A stretch of DNA of 64,000 nt from Falsarthrobacter nasiphocae (GTDB taxonomy: Bacteria > Actinomycetota > Actinomycetes > Actinomycetales > Micrococcaceae): contig NZ_JAVDUI010000001.1 of assembly GCF_031456275.1 (NCBI RefSeq), positions 1,384,965-1,448,964 of the forward strand. The letters run 5' to 3'. Position 1 is the stretch's first letter. The number at the start of each line of letters is the position of its first letter. Below the pieces are notes generated by a model, which was not told where the DNA came from, searched no databases, and was given only the letters and a program-made list of their open reading frames with translations. Both the position numbers and the translations under genes were made by a program. Below are positions 26,277 to 36,348 of this stretch, piece after piece.

Positions 26277-26936
26277 CTAGGCCCGCTCAGGCTCCTGGGC
26301 CTCCGTGGGCTCTTCCGCCGCGAAGCGGGCTACGCCCTCCTTGACCCGCTTGTGCAGCAGGCCGCCGGCCGCGAGGGCGAGGACGAGGACCGCCAGGAAG
26401 CCCACCCACGCGAACTCCTTGAGGTAGTGGTGGGCGGCGTCCCCGACCAGGACGATGAATCCGACCGTGCCGAACGCCCAGAAGATGCCGCCCGTGACGT
26501 TGGCCAAGAGGAAGCGGCGGTACTCAATGCGCAGCGTGCCGGCAAGCGGCCCCGCGAGAATGCGCAGGCCAGCCACGAATCGGCCGAAGAACACCGTCCA
26601 CGTGCCCCACCGGTCAAAGACGTGCTCGGCGTATTTGATGTGCGCCGGGGAGATGTGCCGGGGGAACCGCCGAGTGAGCCAGGTGAGCAGCCGGGTCCCG
26701 TACGTGCGCCCGACGGTGTAGCCGATGGAGTCCCCAATGACGGCGCCCGTGGTGGCGCAGGCGGCGATGATCCACGGGTTGATGTTCGCGTCCGGGTGCA
26801 AGGACAAGAGGGTGGAGGCCACGAGGATCGTCTCGCCCGGCAAGGGGATGCCAATGCTCTCCACGCCGACGACGAGACCCACGAGGGCATAGACCAGCCA
26901 GGGAGGGATTGATCCCAGGAAGGACGGGATGTCCAC
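26277..26936 (-). CDS. DedA family membrane protein
   Basis: A 219-residue member of the DedA/VTT family, undecaprenyl-phosphate or phospholipid flippase-like proteins of the inner membrane. Motifs: ESIGIPLPGETILVAS, GDSIGYTVGRTYG, DRWGTWTVFFGRFVAGLRIL, GTLRIEYRRFLLANVTGG. The start is GTG 26936 with AAGGAG 6 nt upstream. TACAAT at 27065-27060 (minus strand) may be its -10 box. Confidence 0.93.
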   Translation of the reverse strand: MDIPSFLGSIPPWLVYALVGLVVGVESIGIPLPGETILVASTLLSLHPDANINPWIIAACATTGAVIGDSIGYTVGRTYGTRLLTWLTRRFPRHISPAHIKYAEHVFDRWGTWTVFFGRFVAGLRILAGPLAGTLRIEYRRFLLANVTGGIFWAFGTVGFIVLVGDAAHHYLKEFAWVGFLAVLVLALAAGGLLHKRVKEGVARFAAEEPTEAQEPERA

Positions 26937-27121
26937 GCGTGTCTCCTTGGCGATGTTTGTCTCGGGGACTCCACGCGGCCGACGCGAGGAGAAGCGGTGC
27001 TGGAGATGCTCTGCGCACGCCGGTCCCGGCCCAGGTGCCGAGCATGGAGTCTGGATCAGATTGTAGAACGTCCGTCAGGGCGCTCCCACCACGTTCCCTG
27101 GGCAGTGGGTGAATCGCCGGT
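26937..27121. other. dedA upstream region
   Basis: No gene seen. It holds the dedA ribosome-binding site and the TACAAT hexamer at 27060-27065 on the minus strand. Beyond that it borders the broken hipA gene. Confidence 0.5.
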
Positions 27122-27776
27122 TCATTCGCGGGAGGCGAGACCGTCCAGGGCTGATCCGCACAGGGCACTGATCCCGTGAGCGAGGAGGTCGGGGAGGGCG
27201 CTCGCGCCGATTGCCTCGGATCTCTTGTGCGAAGCAGTGCCAGTGCCTGCGCTTCAGGCGGCCAAACCGGAGGCTATGTCATAGATCGGCGCCAGGTGAA
27301 CCTGGCCATCGAGATGCAAAGGTGAGTAGTTCTCGGCACGCGCGTCCGGGGCGCCGAGGAGATCATTGGCAATGATCGCCTGAGCGAAGTTGGCGACATC
27401 TTCCGGGCCGCTGCCCTCGTTCCAAGCGGAGGGCGAACTTGCTCTGGGCGCCAGCCAAAGATCAGCGTTCCGCGCGTCCAATCCAGCTTCCTCCAGGCGC
27501 ATTGATGAGTTGGCGCAGTCGGTTCCCAACATGCTGTGTGCTGAGGGAGAATTCTTCCGCCATCGATTGGCGCACGGCCTCGCCTTCAGGAATGAGGCCT
27601 TCTATGTAGGCCATCGTTGGCTTGTTCTTATAGGGGGATTCACGATACGGGAGAGCGACCGAGAGGGAGGCGCTGTTGTCCAGGCCCGGCAGGTACTCGA
27701 TCCTCTTGGCCCCGAAGTCGTCTTGGATCAGGGTCCCGATGTGATTCCCCTGTAGGAGAAGGTGGAGCCTCTTCAT
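27122..27776 (-). pseudogene. Broken hipA-like toxin kinase gene
   Basis: Remnants of a HipA serine/threonine kinase. From ATG 27776: MKRLHLLLQGNHIGTLIQD, LSVALPYRESPYKNK and YIEGLIPEGEAVRQSMAEEF match the HipA N-terminal domain. A frameshift near 27530 (STQHV to GTDCA) leads into another frame, which jumps to the C-terminal active-site region (GAPDARAENYSPLHLDGQVH, APIYDIASG), so the ATP-binding core is mostly deleted. After a stop at 27254, a third frame (ALPDLLAHGIS...) down to 27122 looks like the C-terminal tail; this last part is tentative. No intact hipB antitoxin is present. Confidence 0.8.
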
Positions 27777-28065
27777 GACGATGAACCTTTGAGGGCTTGT
27801 GAGAGCCGTGACGGGCCGGTCAGTGATGAACAGCGCTGGCGTAGGGCGAATGCGTCGGCTGATGATGGTGTCGCCGAGCTCCGTTCCGTCTGGCCAACAG
27901 GTGCGTGGAGGAGCGGCTTCCCGGTGGACCCGTGATGAAAGGTTGCCGAATTGTTATTTCAGGGGGCTTTGACGTGCATTTTCTGGTCGTATGATGAGGG
28001 TGCGGGGTCGAATGGAGCCCAGCCGGCCCGGTGTATAGGGCCGATCACATGCTCATAGAGATGGA
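27777..28065. other. Lower-GC intergenic region with promoter
   Basis: Next to the hipA remnant the minus strand keeps an open frame upstream (ELGDTIISRR...), possibly a hipB fragment, not certain. On the plus strand TTGACG (27969-27974) and TATGAT (27990-27995), 15-bp spacer, form a likely promoter for the small secreted protein at 28066, with about a 65-nt leader. Confidence 0.5.
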
Positions 28066-28398
28066 ATGACTGCCATGTCGCGTTTCACCAAGACTCTTTC
28101 CTCTGGCGCTGCTGCTGCTGCGCTTGTCGGCATTGCCGCCGTTGGCGTCGCACCCTCGGCTTCCGCTGCGTCGGTCCGCGTCTCCTCCCCGAAGGCCACG
28201 ACTGCTGTCTCGTGGAGCTACGGCACGAAGGCCCCGGCGGCCCCGGTCAAGCGTGTTGTGTACGCGTCCGTGAAGAACGGCTCCAGCTGGGCCTATGCCT
28301 GGGCGTGGACCACGAACCCGCGCTGCACCATCATGGCTGGGGCGACTCTCAATCCGCGTCCCACTGCCGTTTGGGTTGCCTGCGCTCCTGCCCGCTGA
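28066..28398 (+). CDS. Small secreted protein of unknown function
   Basis: A 110-residue protein with a Sec signal peptide (KTLSSGAAAAALVGIAAVG, cut near ASAAS). The mature part of about 75 residues is Ala/Trp-rich with two Cys (NPRCTIM and WVACAPAR) that may form a disulfide. I recognise no family. ATG 28066 or ATG 28075 could be the start; both leave the signal intact. It has its own promoter and a strong terminator, so it is a single-gene unit. Confidence 0.65.
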   Translation: MTAMSRFTKTLSSGAAAAALVGIAAVGVAPSASAASVRVSSPKATTAVSWSYGTKAPAAPVKRVVYASVKNGSSWAYAWAWTTNPRCTIMAGATLNPRPTAVWVACAPAR

Positions 28399-28492
28399 CT
28401 TGCCCTGGCGGTTCACCTCCGCCAGGTGACGTCGCTGCCGCCTCGGCAAGGCTCCTGTGAGGGCCGCGCCGAGGCGCTGGCGGGCACGCACG

Positions 28493-28529
28493 AAGGCGCC
28501 GCCTGCGATGATGCGCAGGCGGCGCCTTT
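28493..28529. terminator. Terminator between convergent exported-protein genes
   Basis: Stem AAGGCGCCGCCTGCG / CGCAGGCGGCGCCTT (15 bp) followed by TTC. It ends the small secreted protein transcript and probably also the convergent one. Confidence 0.8.
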
Positions 28530-28577
28530 CTGTGTCCGGGCTCCGGTGATACAGGCCCGGTGCTGCCTGGGGTGCGC

Positions 28578-29291
28578 TTAGTAGACGCGGTCCGTGCAGT
28601 AGCGCTTGCCGCGGAAGGGCATGCCGGTGTAGGGCGTAACTGAGTAGTCGCGCATCGGCTGGTCCTTTTCTCGAACCGAGCCCATTGTGTAGTTCACCTG
28701 AAGCATGCACACGCGGCACTTACCGTTCAGGGTGTAGCTGAACTCCATAGGGAACTCCACTCGAGCTCCATTCCAGAGCCCCTTGCGGCTCCCTTCCGCG
28801 TAATGCTTGGCGTTCTGCCACTCGATCCTGTGGAGCGTGTTGAAGCCGACCAGGGCGCCACCAGACATGACGTTTCCTGCACGGACGAATCCGTAAAGCG
28901 TCTGGCCATTGTTCAGGGTCACCTTGGGCTTGGGGAGGTAGCGCTCACCGGAGGCGTTGCCGAACTTGAATGTTATGGACCCCTTGAGGCCTTGCTGTCC
29001 CGGGCCGTTCGCCCATTGGAGTCCGAAGCGCTGCATCGTCTGGGCGTCTTCGATGCGCCCATGGGTGTTGCGGTACGTGAGTCCATCCTTGAGGATCCAG
29101 CCCGCTGCGACGGCCGGGCTGCAGATGCCTTCGCGGAGGTCCTCAATGGCGGTCCTGCTTGTGGGGCGCGGGCGGGGCCATACGGGCTTGGGGCGGCTGG
29201 CGGCGGCGGCGGGGGCCGCGTTGGCGAGTGCCACGGCTGGTAGCGCCCAAGCTGCTCCTTGGGCCAGGTGGCGGCGGTTGATCTCGGTCAT
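28578..29291 (-). CDS. Exported protein with twin-arginine-type signal, unknown function
   Basis: A 237-residue protein. The signal NRRHLAQGAAWALPAVALA, ending near PAAAAS, has the twin-Arg plus AAW pattern shared by three other proteins here. The mature part has four Cys (ICSPAV, CRVC, YCTD) and segments such as SITFKFGNASGERYLPKP and VRAGNVMSGGALVGFN, suggesting a beta-rich extracellular fold. I recognise no family. ATG 29291 has GGAAGG upstream. It sits downstream of, and in the same orientation as, the cholesterol oxidase operon, separated by a terminator. Confidence 0.65.
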   Translation of the reverse strand: MTEINRRHLAQGAAWALPAVALANAAPAAAASRPKPVWPRPRPTSRTAIEDLREGICSPAVAAGWILKDGLTYRNTHGRIEDAQTMQRFGLQWANGPGQQGLKGSITFKFGNASGERYLPKPKVTLNNGQTLYGFVRAGNVMSGGALVGFNTLHRIEWQNAKHYAEGSRKGLWNGARVEFPMEFSYTLNGKCRVCMLQVNYTMGSVREKDQPMRDYSVTPYTGMPFRGKRYCTDRVY

Positions 29292-29470
29292 GGAGGGGGT
29301 TGTCCTTCCGGGGGACGGCCTGACAGTGGTGGGCCGGGGGCTGACTGCGGAACGTAAGCATGCTATCCGTTTTCACAATCGTTCGTCAAAAGTGAGCCTG
29401 GCTACCCTTGCCCTGGTTCCGTCATGTTTCGGCGCGCACCCCTCGTCCACGGCGTCCCCGGGAAAGAAGA

Positions 29471-29501
29471 ACGGCGCCGCACCCAAGGGGTGCGGCGCCG
29501 T
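29471..29501 (-). terminator. Terminator of the cholesterol oxidase operon
   Basis: Stem ACGGCGCCGCACCC / GGGTGCGGCGCCGT with a 3-nt loop; on the minus strand it is followed by TTCTTCTTT. Confidence 0.85.
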
Positions 29502-29525
29502 ACGGTTGCTCTGAGACGGCTCGGG

Positions 29526-30164
29526 CTACGGGCCGAAGATCGTCGTCGAGTAACCCGGGACGAAGCCCACGCGGGCGTCGAGATCGTTGCTGTCGAACTC
29601 CACCGCGTCGTTGATCGTGGCCAGAACCAGCACCGAGAAGTCCGGGTTGGTGAAGGTCTTCGGCGTGTAGTACTGGAACGGGATGGTCACGCTCTCCCCC
29701 GGCTGGAGGGGGCGGGTCAGTGTCCAGCGGTACGTGCGCGCGGCGCCCGTGGGCGGGACGCCCGGCGTCGTGTCCACGAGGGTGAAGAATGAGTCCGTCG
29801 TGCGGGCCTGCGTCCGGTACGCGAGGTTGCTCGTCGCATCCTGGTTCTGCATCTGGAGCTCGAGGGTGCCCGTCGCGGAGGCGATGGGGGTGGAGCCCAC
29901 GTTGGTGACGACAAGACCCGGCGGCATGTCGCCCATCTGCGCCACCTGCGTGGTGTTGCCCCAGTAGATGGGGGTGTTGAGCGAGCCGTCGGCGGCTGGG
30001 TCGACAATGGCGATGGCCAGGTCACCGGGCTCGCCGAGCGGCGGCTGGGACGCCGCCATGGCGGGGGCGGCGCTGGACAGGGCGATGATGGGGGCAGACC
30101 AGGCGGCTGCGCCGACAACGCGACGGCGTGACGTGGTGGAGTTCAAAGGGTTCACGTGAGTCAT
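29526..30164 (-). CDS. Tat-signal exported protein co-encoded with cholesterol oxidase
   Basis: A 212-residue protein. The leader SRRRVVGAAAWSAPIIALS ends near PAMAAS and fits a twin-arginine signal. The mature part looks beta-sandwich-like: GLVVTNVGSTPIASATGTLE, YRWTLTRPLQPGESVTIPFQ, FSVLVLATIND. No family recognised. It starts 5 bp after the cholesterol oxidase stop, so the two are one operon. It may serve as a Tat escort for that enzyme, which has no signal of its own. An in-frame GTG at 30155 is an alternative start. Confidence 0.7.
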   Translation of the reverse strand: MTHVNPLNSTTSRRRVVGAAAWSAPIIALSSAAPAMAASQPPLGEPGDLAIAIVDPAADGSLNTPIYWGNTTQVAQMGDMPPGLVVTNVGSTPIASATGTLELQMQNQDATSNLAYRTQARTTDSFFTLVDTTPGVPPTGAARTYRWTLTRPLQPGESVTIPFQYYTPKTFTNPDFSVLVLATINDAVEFDSNDLDARVGFVPGYSTTIFGP

Positions 30165-30169
30165 CTCTT

Positions 30170-31684
30170 TCAGGCGAGGCGGCCGGCGGCGAGCAGCTTG
30201 TCCATATTGCGCTCGGCCAGCGCAGTGATGAACACGAAGGGGTTGACACCGAGCTTGGCGGGGATGAGGGAGCTGTCCATGACGAAGACGCCAGGGGCGC
30301 CCGTCAGCTCACCGTTGAGATCCGTGGCCTGGCCCAGGACACAGCCGCCCAGGGGGTGGTAGGTGAAGTAGTCGGAGTAGCCCTTGCCGTTCTCCAGCAT
30401 GTCCGTGCGCGTCGCTCCGCCATTGGCTGCGTTGAGACGTTCCATCACAGCCTTGGTCGCGGCGACGGAGGGGGCGTGCTTCGCAGCATCCCAGTCGAGT
30501 TCCATCTTGCCCGTTGTCGTGTTGAAGGTGAACGTGCCCGTGTTGGGGTTGTTCGTCAGGGCGAGGTAGCCCGCGGTGCGGGTCTCAAGGCCAACCGGGA
30601 ACGGGGCAATCTCCGCGAAGACGGACGCCTCCGAGTCGTCCCAGGCCATCAGGCCCTGGGCGGGAATGCCGGACTGGACGGTGCCTGTCGTGGAGTTCGC
30701 GCCGCTGAGCAAGCGCGCGACCATGGTGTTGCCATTGGGGCCCCAGCCCTTGCCGAGCTTGTCCGAGAGTCCCGTGAGGTCCCCGTTGGCCTGCGCCTTG
30801 AGGAGCAGGCGCGTGGTGCCCACCGAGCCCGCGGCGAGGATGACTTTGTCATACGTGGTCTCCGCGGTGTTCAGCACTGCGCCGAGAGCGGAGATGGTCT
30901 TGGTGGAGAGCACATATGCTGCGCCGGAGCGGCGGATGCGGGTGACCTCGGTCAGCGCCTTGACGTTGACGCGTCCCGTGGCGAGGGCCTTGGCGAGGTA
31001 CGTCTTGGTGAGGGACTTCTTGCCGTAGTTGTTGCCGAAGATGACCTCGCTCGCGAGGGCGGACTTCGGGACGCGGCCGAAGGACTCCATGCGCATGTAG
31101 TTCCAGTCGTACACGTTCGGGACGGTCACGGTCTGGTAGCCGGCCTTGGCGTTCTGCGCGGCGGCGGTGCGTGTGAACTGGTAGTACGGCGAGTTGCCGA
31201 TCATGTCAGCCGCGGGCTGGGCGACTCCCAGCTCGGAGTTCGCGCGGGGGAGGTAGGTCGTGTACATCTCGTTGACGTCGATCTGCGGCATGACCTTTTC
31301 GACGAACGAGCGGCGCGGGGTGACCGCCATGCCGCCGTTGACGAGCGATCCGCCGCCGAGGCCCTTGCCGACGTAGACCTTCATGGCGGCGAAGCGCTCG
31401 ATCCCAAGGGCGCCTGCCGAATACGGGACGGCTCGGTTGATCCAGTCCAGACCGCTGAGGTAGGTGTACGGCATGTCAGTTCGGTTCTCGAACCACATGG
31501 ATCGGGCGTCGGGCCGGTCCATGCGGGAGAAGCGAGCTCCCTCCGGGGCGGACTTGTCCCAGTCCTGACCCATCTCGATGAGGTCGACCTGCTTGCCAGC
31601 CTGGGCAAGGCGGAGGGCGGCGACCGCGCCTCCGTAGCCAGAGCCGATGATGGCGATGCGTGGAGTGGATGCAGCAGTGGGCAT
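30170..31684 (-). CDS. choA: Cholesterol oxidase (GMC oxidoreductase), no visible signal peptide
   Basis: A 504-residue FAD enzyme that oxidises cholesterol to cholest-4-en-3-one, releasing H2O2. Rossmann motif IIGSGYGGAVAALRLAQAG (about 12-30), FENRTDMPYTYLSGLDW, VYVGKGLGGGSLVNGGMAV, VPNVYDWNYMRMESFG, and the catalytic residues of the Streptomyces enzyme as FAEIAPFPVGLET (Glu), YHPLGGCVLG (His) and GVNPFVFITALAERN (Asn). The family's secreted members carry a leader; here neither ATG 31684 nor the longer frame provides one. It is first in an operon with a Tat-signal protein. Confidence 0.93.
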   Translation of the reverse strand: MPTAASTPRIAIIGSGYGGAVAALRLAQAGKQVDLIEMGQDWDKSAPEGARFSRMDRPDARSMWFENRTDMPYTYLSGLDWINRAVPYSAGALGIERFAAMKVYVGKGLGGGSLVNGGMAVTPRRSFVEKVMPQIDVNEMYTTYLPRANSELGVAQPAADMIGNSPYYQFTRTAAAQNAKAGYQTVTVPNVYDWNYMRMESFGRVPKSALASEVIFGNNYGKKSLTKTYLAKALATGRVNVKALTEVTRIRRSGAAYVLSTKTISALGAVLNTAETTYDKVILAAGSVGTTRLLLKAQANGDLTGLSDKLGKGWGPNGNTMVARLLSGANSTTGTVQSGIPAQGLMAWDDSEASVFAEIAPFPVGLETRTAGYLALTNNPNTGTFTFNTTTGKMELDWDAAKHAPSVAATKAVMERLNAANGGATRTDMLENGKGYSDYFTYHPLGGCVLGQATDLNGELTGAPGVFVMDSSLIPAKLGVNPFVFITALAERNMDKLLAAGRLA

Positions 31685-31776
31685 GAGTGAGGGAGCCTTA
31701 TCTCGAGGTGTGCAGCGAGCGGTTCGCTGGGCCGGGCGGGGAGGGACCAGCCGAGTGCGAGCCTTCTCTTGCTTAC

Positions 31777-31812
31777 ATTCTCCGTGTTGCCCCATGGTTT
31801 GGTCAACAAACC
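31777..31812 (-). promoter_or_regulatory. choA promoter with overlapping inverted repeat
   Basis: On the minus strand TTGACC (31806-31801) and GAGAAT (31782-31777) with an 18-bp spacer. The -35 box lies within the perfect repeat GGTTTGgtcaaCAAACC (31796-31812), a likely operator. A GATATATC palindrome is at 31815-31822. Leader of about 90 nt. Confidence 0.5.
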
Positions 31813-31885
31813 TAGATATATCGTCTCGTCACACAAGAGGGCCATCCCGCCCAGACTTTCTCCACAGGACCCCTTCCCAAACAAA

Positions 31886-31906
31886 CTTGAGTGGAGTAGA
31901 CTCATG
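31886..31906. promoter_or_regulatory. HAIR element (HspR operator) upstream of clpB
   Basis: CTTGAGT-N7-ACTCATG, one mismatch from the HspR consensus. TAGACT inside it (31897-31902) is a plausible -10 box, so HspR would cover the promoter. Confidence 0.85.
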
Positions 31907-32018
31907 TTTGAGCAGTCAGGTGGCTGCTCCGAGCCGCAGTGCGGCCGAGTGGCGCAGCGTCGCCGTCGTCGGCAATTCCGGCCCGCCACCCCTCTAGGCC
32001 CCTTCGAGGAGGACTGAC

Positions 32019-34610
<2,592 letters not shown>

Positions 34611-34800
34611 CTCTGCGGGCTGCCATGTGGGGCGAGCGGGCCGCCGCTTGCCCCACATGCTGGCCGCAGGGCGCCCGAAACGTGCCAGATGGTGGGTGAA
34701 TCTGTATCCTTAGAGGACGAAGAATCATTGATCAGACACCTCCGGGACCTCGCCTTAGTGTGACCACTCCCGGATCAACGTATGCGAAGGGGGTCACGCC

Positions 34801-35025
34801 ATGGGGCGCGGCCGTCAGAAGGCAAAGGCAACTCGCCAAGCTCGAGAGATGAAGTACTACAGCCCGGCAACGGACTTGTCTGCCTTGCAGAACGAGCTCG
34901 CCGGGTCCGCTAGGTCGTCCGCTCACAGCTCGTCCTTCGAGTCGGAGGACCAGGGGTACTCCGAGTATGTGGACACATACGTTGACGGGTATGACGAAGA
35001 CGCCGAGGAAACCGCGGGACGCTAG
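34801..35025 (+). CDS. DUF3073 family protein
   Basis: A 74-residue protein with the DUF3073 N-terminus MGRGRQKAKATRQAREMKYY and FSPxTDLxALQxEL-like SPATDLSALQNELAG. The C-terminal half is acidic and rich in Ser/Tyr/Asp. Small actinobacterial proteins of this family are commonly found beside purM, as here (convergent). The function is unknown. The start has AAGGGGGT upstream. Confidence 0.88.
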   Translation: MGRGRQKAKATRQAREMKYYSPATDLSALQNELAGSARSSAHSSSFESEDQGYSEYVDTYVDGYDEDAEETAGR

Positions 35026-35052
35026 TCGCCCCGTGCACGGCGCTTGAACATC

Positions 35053-35098
35053 AAGGCGCGGCCCCCTAGGGATGCATTTCCCTGGGGGCCGCGCCTTT
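35053..35098. terminator. Strong terminator after DUF3073
   Basis: Stem AAGGCGCGGCCCC / GGGGCCGCGCCTT with an inner stem TAGGGA-tgcat-TTCCCT, followed by TTTTG. It works for the DUF3073 gene and possibly also for purM. Confidence 0.85.
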
Positions 35099-35132
35099 TG
35101 CCGTACGCTCTCTGGCCGACGAGCCTCGTTCG

Positions 35133-35189
35133 CCCCCTGAACTGGCGTTTGCCATAGACATTGCAGGTGGCAAACGCCAGTTCAGGGGG
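35133..35189. repeat. Perfect 21-bp inverted repeat element (family copy 1)
   Basis: Arms at 35133-35153 and 35169-35189 are perfectly complementary over 21 bp; the 15-base loop contains CATTGCAGG. The arm ends in TGGCGTTTGCC, itself partly palindromic. It lies after the DUF3073 terminator and before the purM stop. A diverged relative is at 54805-54880. Confidence 0.9.
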
Positions 35190-35229
35190 TGCGGCCAATC
35201 TGGGGGGGCCAAAGGCCAGCCGGGTGCAG

Positions 35230-36348
35230 TTAGGCGAAGCGGCCCTGCATGAGGACGGCCCCGCCGTCGACGCCCTTGGCGCCCTGGACGTAGTCGGCAC
35301 CGGCGGACTGGGCCGTCTCGGCGGGGACGTCAGCGGTGATCTCGCCCATGCGCCATGCGGGAACCCCGCGCTCGGCCAGGAGAGCGAGCGCGGCGGCCTC
35401 CGACGCGGCTGGCACCACGGCCACCATGCCGACGCCGAGGTTGAGCGTCCGCTCAAGGTCCGCGAGCGGCACGCCGCCCTGCTCCTGGACCCACGTGAAG
35501 ACGGGCGGGAGCGCCCAGGTGGTGCGGTCCACCACGGCGGTGAGGCCCTTCGGCAGGACGCGCGCGAGATTGGCTGCGAGGCCGCCGCCCGTCACATGGG
35601 AGAGCGCGTGCACGGCGTCAGCGCCAGCGAGGGCGAGGCAGTCAGCCGTGTAGATGCGCGTGGGGATAAGCAGCTCTTCGCCGAGGGTCGAGGAGAACTC
35701 GTCCACACGGTCCGTCAGGGCAAGCCCGGAGTGCTCCACAACCTTGCGCACGAGCGAGTAGCCGTTCGAGTGCAGGCCCGAGGAAGCCATGCCGATGACG
35801 ACGTCCCCCGCCTGCACCTTCTCGGGACCGAGGACCCGTGAGGCCTCGACCACGCCCGTTGCCGCGCCCGCCACGTCGTACTCGTCCACGCCGAGGAGGC
35901 CCGGGTGCTCGGCGGTCTCGCCGCCGACGAGGGGCGTCTCCGCGAGCTTGCAGCCCTCAGCGATGCCGCGGACGATGTCCGCAATGCGCTCCGGAATCAC
36001 GCGGCCGCAGGCGATGTAGTCCGTCATGAGGAGAGGCTTGGCACCGACGACCGCGATGTCGTCGACCACCATGCCGACGAGGTCCTGGCCGATCGTGTCG
36101 TGCTTGTCGAGCGCCTGCGCAATGGCGACCTTAGTGCCGACGCCGTCCGTGCTCGTCGCGAGCAGAGGGCGCGAGTAGGAGAGGAGCTCGGAGGCGTCGA
36201 TCATCCCCGCGAAGCCGCCCACCCCGCCGAACACGTTGGGCGTGTGCGTGGCCTTGACGGCGCTCTTCATGAGCTCGACGGCCAGGTCACCGGCCTCGAC
36301 GTCGACGCCTGCGCCGGCGTACGTGATGGCATTCTGGTTCTCAGTCAT
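35230..36348 (-). CDS. purM: Phosphoribosylformylglycinamidine cyclo-ligase
   Basis: A 372-residue enzyme for step 5 of purine synthesis (FGAM to AIR). Motifs: TYAGAGVDVEAGD, LATSTDGVGTKVAIA, GMVVDDIAVVGAKPLLMTDYI, LVGGETAEHPG, HVTGGGLAANLARVLP. ATG 36348 lies inside the end of purF (8-bp overlap) with GAGAGG upstream, so purF and purM are one operon. Confidence 0.97.
   Translation of the reverse strand: MTENQNAITYAGAGVDVEAGDLAVELMKSAVKATHTPNVFGGVGGFAGMIDASELLSYSRPLLATSTDGVGTKVAIAQALDKHDTIGQDLVGMVVDDIAVVGAKPLLMTDYIACGRVIPERIADIVRGIAEGCKLAETPLVGGETAEHPGLLGVDEYDVAGAATGVVEASRVLGPEKVQAGDVVIGMASSGLHSNGYSLVRKVVEHSGLALTDRVDEFSSTLGEELLIPTRIYTADCLALAGADAVHALSHVTGGGLAANLARVLPKGLTAVVDRTTWALPPVFTWVQEQGGVPLADLERTLNLGVGMVAVVPAASEAAALALLAERGVPAWRMGEITADVPAETAQSAGADYVQGAKGVDGGAVLMQGRFA

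Noticed and set aside
31685-31795. N-terminal extension of cholesterol oxidase as a signal peptide
   Set aside because: The extension is basic and polar with no hydrophobic core, and it overlaps the predicted -10 region.
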